From positions 1 to 6,590 of the forward strand of contig CBDUBU010000232.1 of the NCBI GenBank assembly GCA_965365465.1: a DNA stretch of 6,590 nucleotides. The letters are read 5' to 3'. Within the stretch, counting starts at the first letter, position 1. Each line of letters begins with the position of its first letter. Both the position numbers and the translations under genes were made by a program. Shown in pieces: positions 5,333 to 6,590 of the stretch. This DNA is from CBDUBU01 sp965365465. Its GTDB lineage: Bacteria; Bacteroidota; Rhodothermia; Rhodothermales; DASSAV01. Under the pieces are notes generated by a model, which saw nothing but the letters and a program-made list of their open reading frames with translations, was not told where the DNA came from and ran no database searches.

Positions 5333-6590
5333 TCAATACGGGGTCAGGAGCCGCACCGCCCGGAGCGCATTGCTGCCCGGGGCAGACGCCAGGCGGTCGG
5401 CAAGGGCCACCAGCTCCCCGTGACCCTCTTCTCCCTCTCTCACACGCGCATGGGTGCCGGGTAATCGGTTGTGTCCCCGCATGGCGTCCCGGTAGACCTC
5501 GCAAACCAGCTGGAGCCAGCGCTTCAGGGGGGCGTCACCGGGCAGGTTTCCTGTTCGGGTCAGGGCCTCTCCGAGCGACTGTTCCGCCTGCTTACGCTCT
5601 CCAAGGAGATAGGAGAGCAGCGCGCGCTCCCGCCAGGCCAGCTGCAGCGGGTTGAAGGCGGGGGCGAAAACGGACTCATGGGCCGTGCAGGCCTCCAGCA
5701 CGGACGCCGCAGGGGCGCGGTACCGGCGCCGGTCCTGAAGCAGGGCTTCCGAGGCGGCCCGGCAGGCGTAGTAGAGGTCAAAGGCAGTGGGAGCGGCGGA
5801 CTCCCCTCCCGTAACGGCCTGCAACGCCAGCTCGAGGGCGGCCTCCGGCCGGTTCAGCCGCATCAATACCAGCATCCGGTCGTTCTGCAGACGGGACCGG
5901 TCGTCGGCCGAGGCGGGCTCGGGGAGTTCGGCCAGCAGGGCGTCGGCCTCGGCAGCCCACACCCCGCCGCCTTCCGGGTTGAGCGCGGCGGCAAACGCGA
6001 GCTGGCGCGCGAGCGTCTGCACAGCCCGCAGGTAGGCCCGCCCCTTCCGGAAGGCGGAGCCGCCGCCGCGCTCGTCAAACAGCTGCCAGACGGCTTCGTA
6101 GGCGAGCACAAGGTCGCTGTAGGCGCGGGCCGCGTCGAGGGCGGGAAGGAGGTCGAGGGTCTGTACGAAGATGTTGACGGCCCGTACGTCGTCGTCGAGC
6201 ACCAGCGGAAAGCCTTCCGGATCCTGAATCAGATGCCCCCTTGCGGCCTGCTGCAGGCGGTCGAGGCGGGTCAGTTCGGCCAGATCGGCACGTTGCTGGG
6301 CGATGGAGCGCATGTACGAACGCAGCCGGAAGAGCAGGCGCAGGCCTTCGGGCGTCTCGCCCGCAGCGTCCAGCGTTCCAGCAAGGGCGCGTTCGGTGGC
6401 GGCCAGTGCCTGTCCCAGCAAGTGGGGGGAAGCACCACTCAGGCGTAACCGCTCGATGGTGGCTTCCAGAAGCGAGGTGTCGAAACCCATCTGTTCGGGG
6501 CTGCGGTCACGGGCGCGGAGGTAGAGATCGTAGGCGCCGGGGTCGATCGGCCCCAGGTCGGGAGAGGGGGCGAAGCGCGCCTTCAAGGCG
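5333..6590 (-). CDS. C-terminal part of a helical-repeat (TPR-like) protein
   Basis: The reading frame is open from the right edge of the window to a TGA at 5335-5333, about 418 codons. The first possible start near the edge is only a TTG at 6586 with open frame before it, so the gene begins outside the window. The visible start contains DPGAYDLYLRAR, which resembles the beginning of the TPR block (typically AYxLYLRGR) seen after kinase, cyclase or TolB-like modules in bacterial sensor proteins. The rest is Ala/Leu-rich and reads as degenerate paired helices, for example around AALELALQAV and KQAEQSLGEAL. No signal peptide, membrane segment or catalytic motif is visible here. A role as a protein-interaction or regulatory scaffold is inference. 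GC is very high: two 60-base blocks at 5941-6060 count 92 of 120, well above the downstream genes. A 218-base gap separates it from the helicase, so it may not belong to the same unit. Confidence 0.8.
   Translation of the reverse strand, partial: ALKARFAPSPDLGPIDPGAYDLYLRARDRSPEQMGFDTSLLEATIERLRLSGASPHLLGQALAATERALAGTLDAAGETPEGLRLLFRLRSYMRSIAQQRADLAELTRLDRLQQAARGHLIQDPEGFPLVLDDDVRAVNIFVQTLDLLPALDAARAYSDLVLAYEAVWQLFDERGGGSAFRKGRAYLRAVQTLARQLAFAAALNPEGGGVWAAEADALLAELPEPASADDRSRLQNDRMLVLMRLNRPEAALELALQAVTGGESAAPTAFDLYYACRAASEALLQDRRRYRAPAASVLEACTAHESVFAPAFNPLQLAWRERALLSYLLGERKQAEQSLGEALTRTGNLPGDAPLKRWLQLVCEVYRDAMRGHNRLPGTHARVREGEEGHGELVALADRLASAPGSNALRAVRLLTPY

Noticed and set aside
5205..5504. 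99-codon minus-strand ORF across the TPR gene end
   Set aside because: It is out of frame inside the TPR gene for most of its length and is rich in Arg, Gly, Pro and Cys, as frame shadows in GC-rich DNA are.
5471..6448. 325-codon plus-strand ORF
   Set aside because: It lies entirely opposite the TPR gene; it is Gly/Gln/Arg-rich with no recognisable domain, as expected for the complement of a very GC-rich gene.
1..6590. CRISPR array, transposon ends, tRNA or known named defence system
   Set aside because: No regularly spaced direct repeats, transposase, integrase, Cas, DISARM, BREX or phosphorothioation genes are recognisable; the helicase alone does not identify any of these.

Overview
The window comes from a GC-rich bacterium, and every gene I can support lies on the minus strand, so transcription runs from position 6590 towards position 1. 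None of the start codons has a recognisable Shine-Dalgarno sequence in front of it. That is typical of the Bacteroidota and their high-GC relatives such as the Rhodothermia, but I cannot fix the phylum from this evidence.

Layout in the direction of transcription: (1) 6590-5333, the 3' part of a large gene for a helical-repeat (TPR-like) protein that starts outside the window. Its opening residues resemble the TPR block found behind kinase, cyclase or TolB-like modules. (2) A 218-base interval (5332-5115) with a weak hairpin plus T-run, a weak promoter-like site, and a possible 63-codon ORF whose stop overlaps the next start as ATGA. (3) 5114-1749, a UPF1/DNA2-type superfamily 1 helicase of about 1,120 codons, cut by a single in-frame TAA at 4154-4152 into a 320-codon N-terminal part and a 795-codon part carrying all the motor motifs. 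(4) 1756-188, overlapping the helicase by 8 bases, a 522-residue protein with an N-terminal winged-helix-like region and a C-terminal HEPN-like domain with the R-x4-H motif RNSAAH. (5) 95-1, the first 31 codons of another gene.

The core is a helicase gene tightly coupled to a winged-helix/HEPN gene. HEPN domains with this motif are commonly RNases in toxin-antitoxin, abortive-infection and RNA-processing systems, and UPF1-like helicases recur in bacterial defence loci. A two-gene (possibly larger) nucleic-acid-sensing defence or RNA-surveillance module is therefore a reasonable hypothesis. I do not recognise it as a named system. Sampled blocks show lower GC in this cassette (52-55%) than in the upstream TPR gene (77%), which fits acquisition by transfer.

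Three features could switch or damage the cassette: the lone stop inside the helicase, a run of nine C a few codons into the HEPN gene, and a perfect 18-bp inverted repeat inside the HEPN gene just before the putative catalytic region. No CRISPR array, tRNA, rRNA, transposase or integrase was seen.
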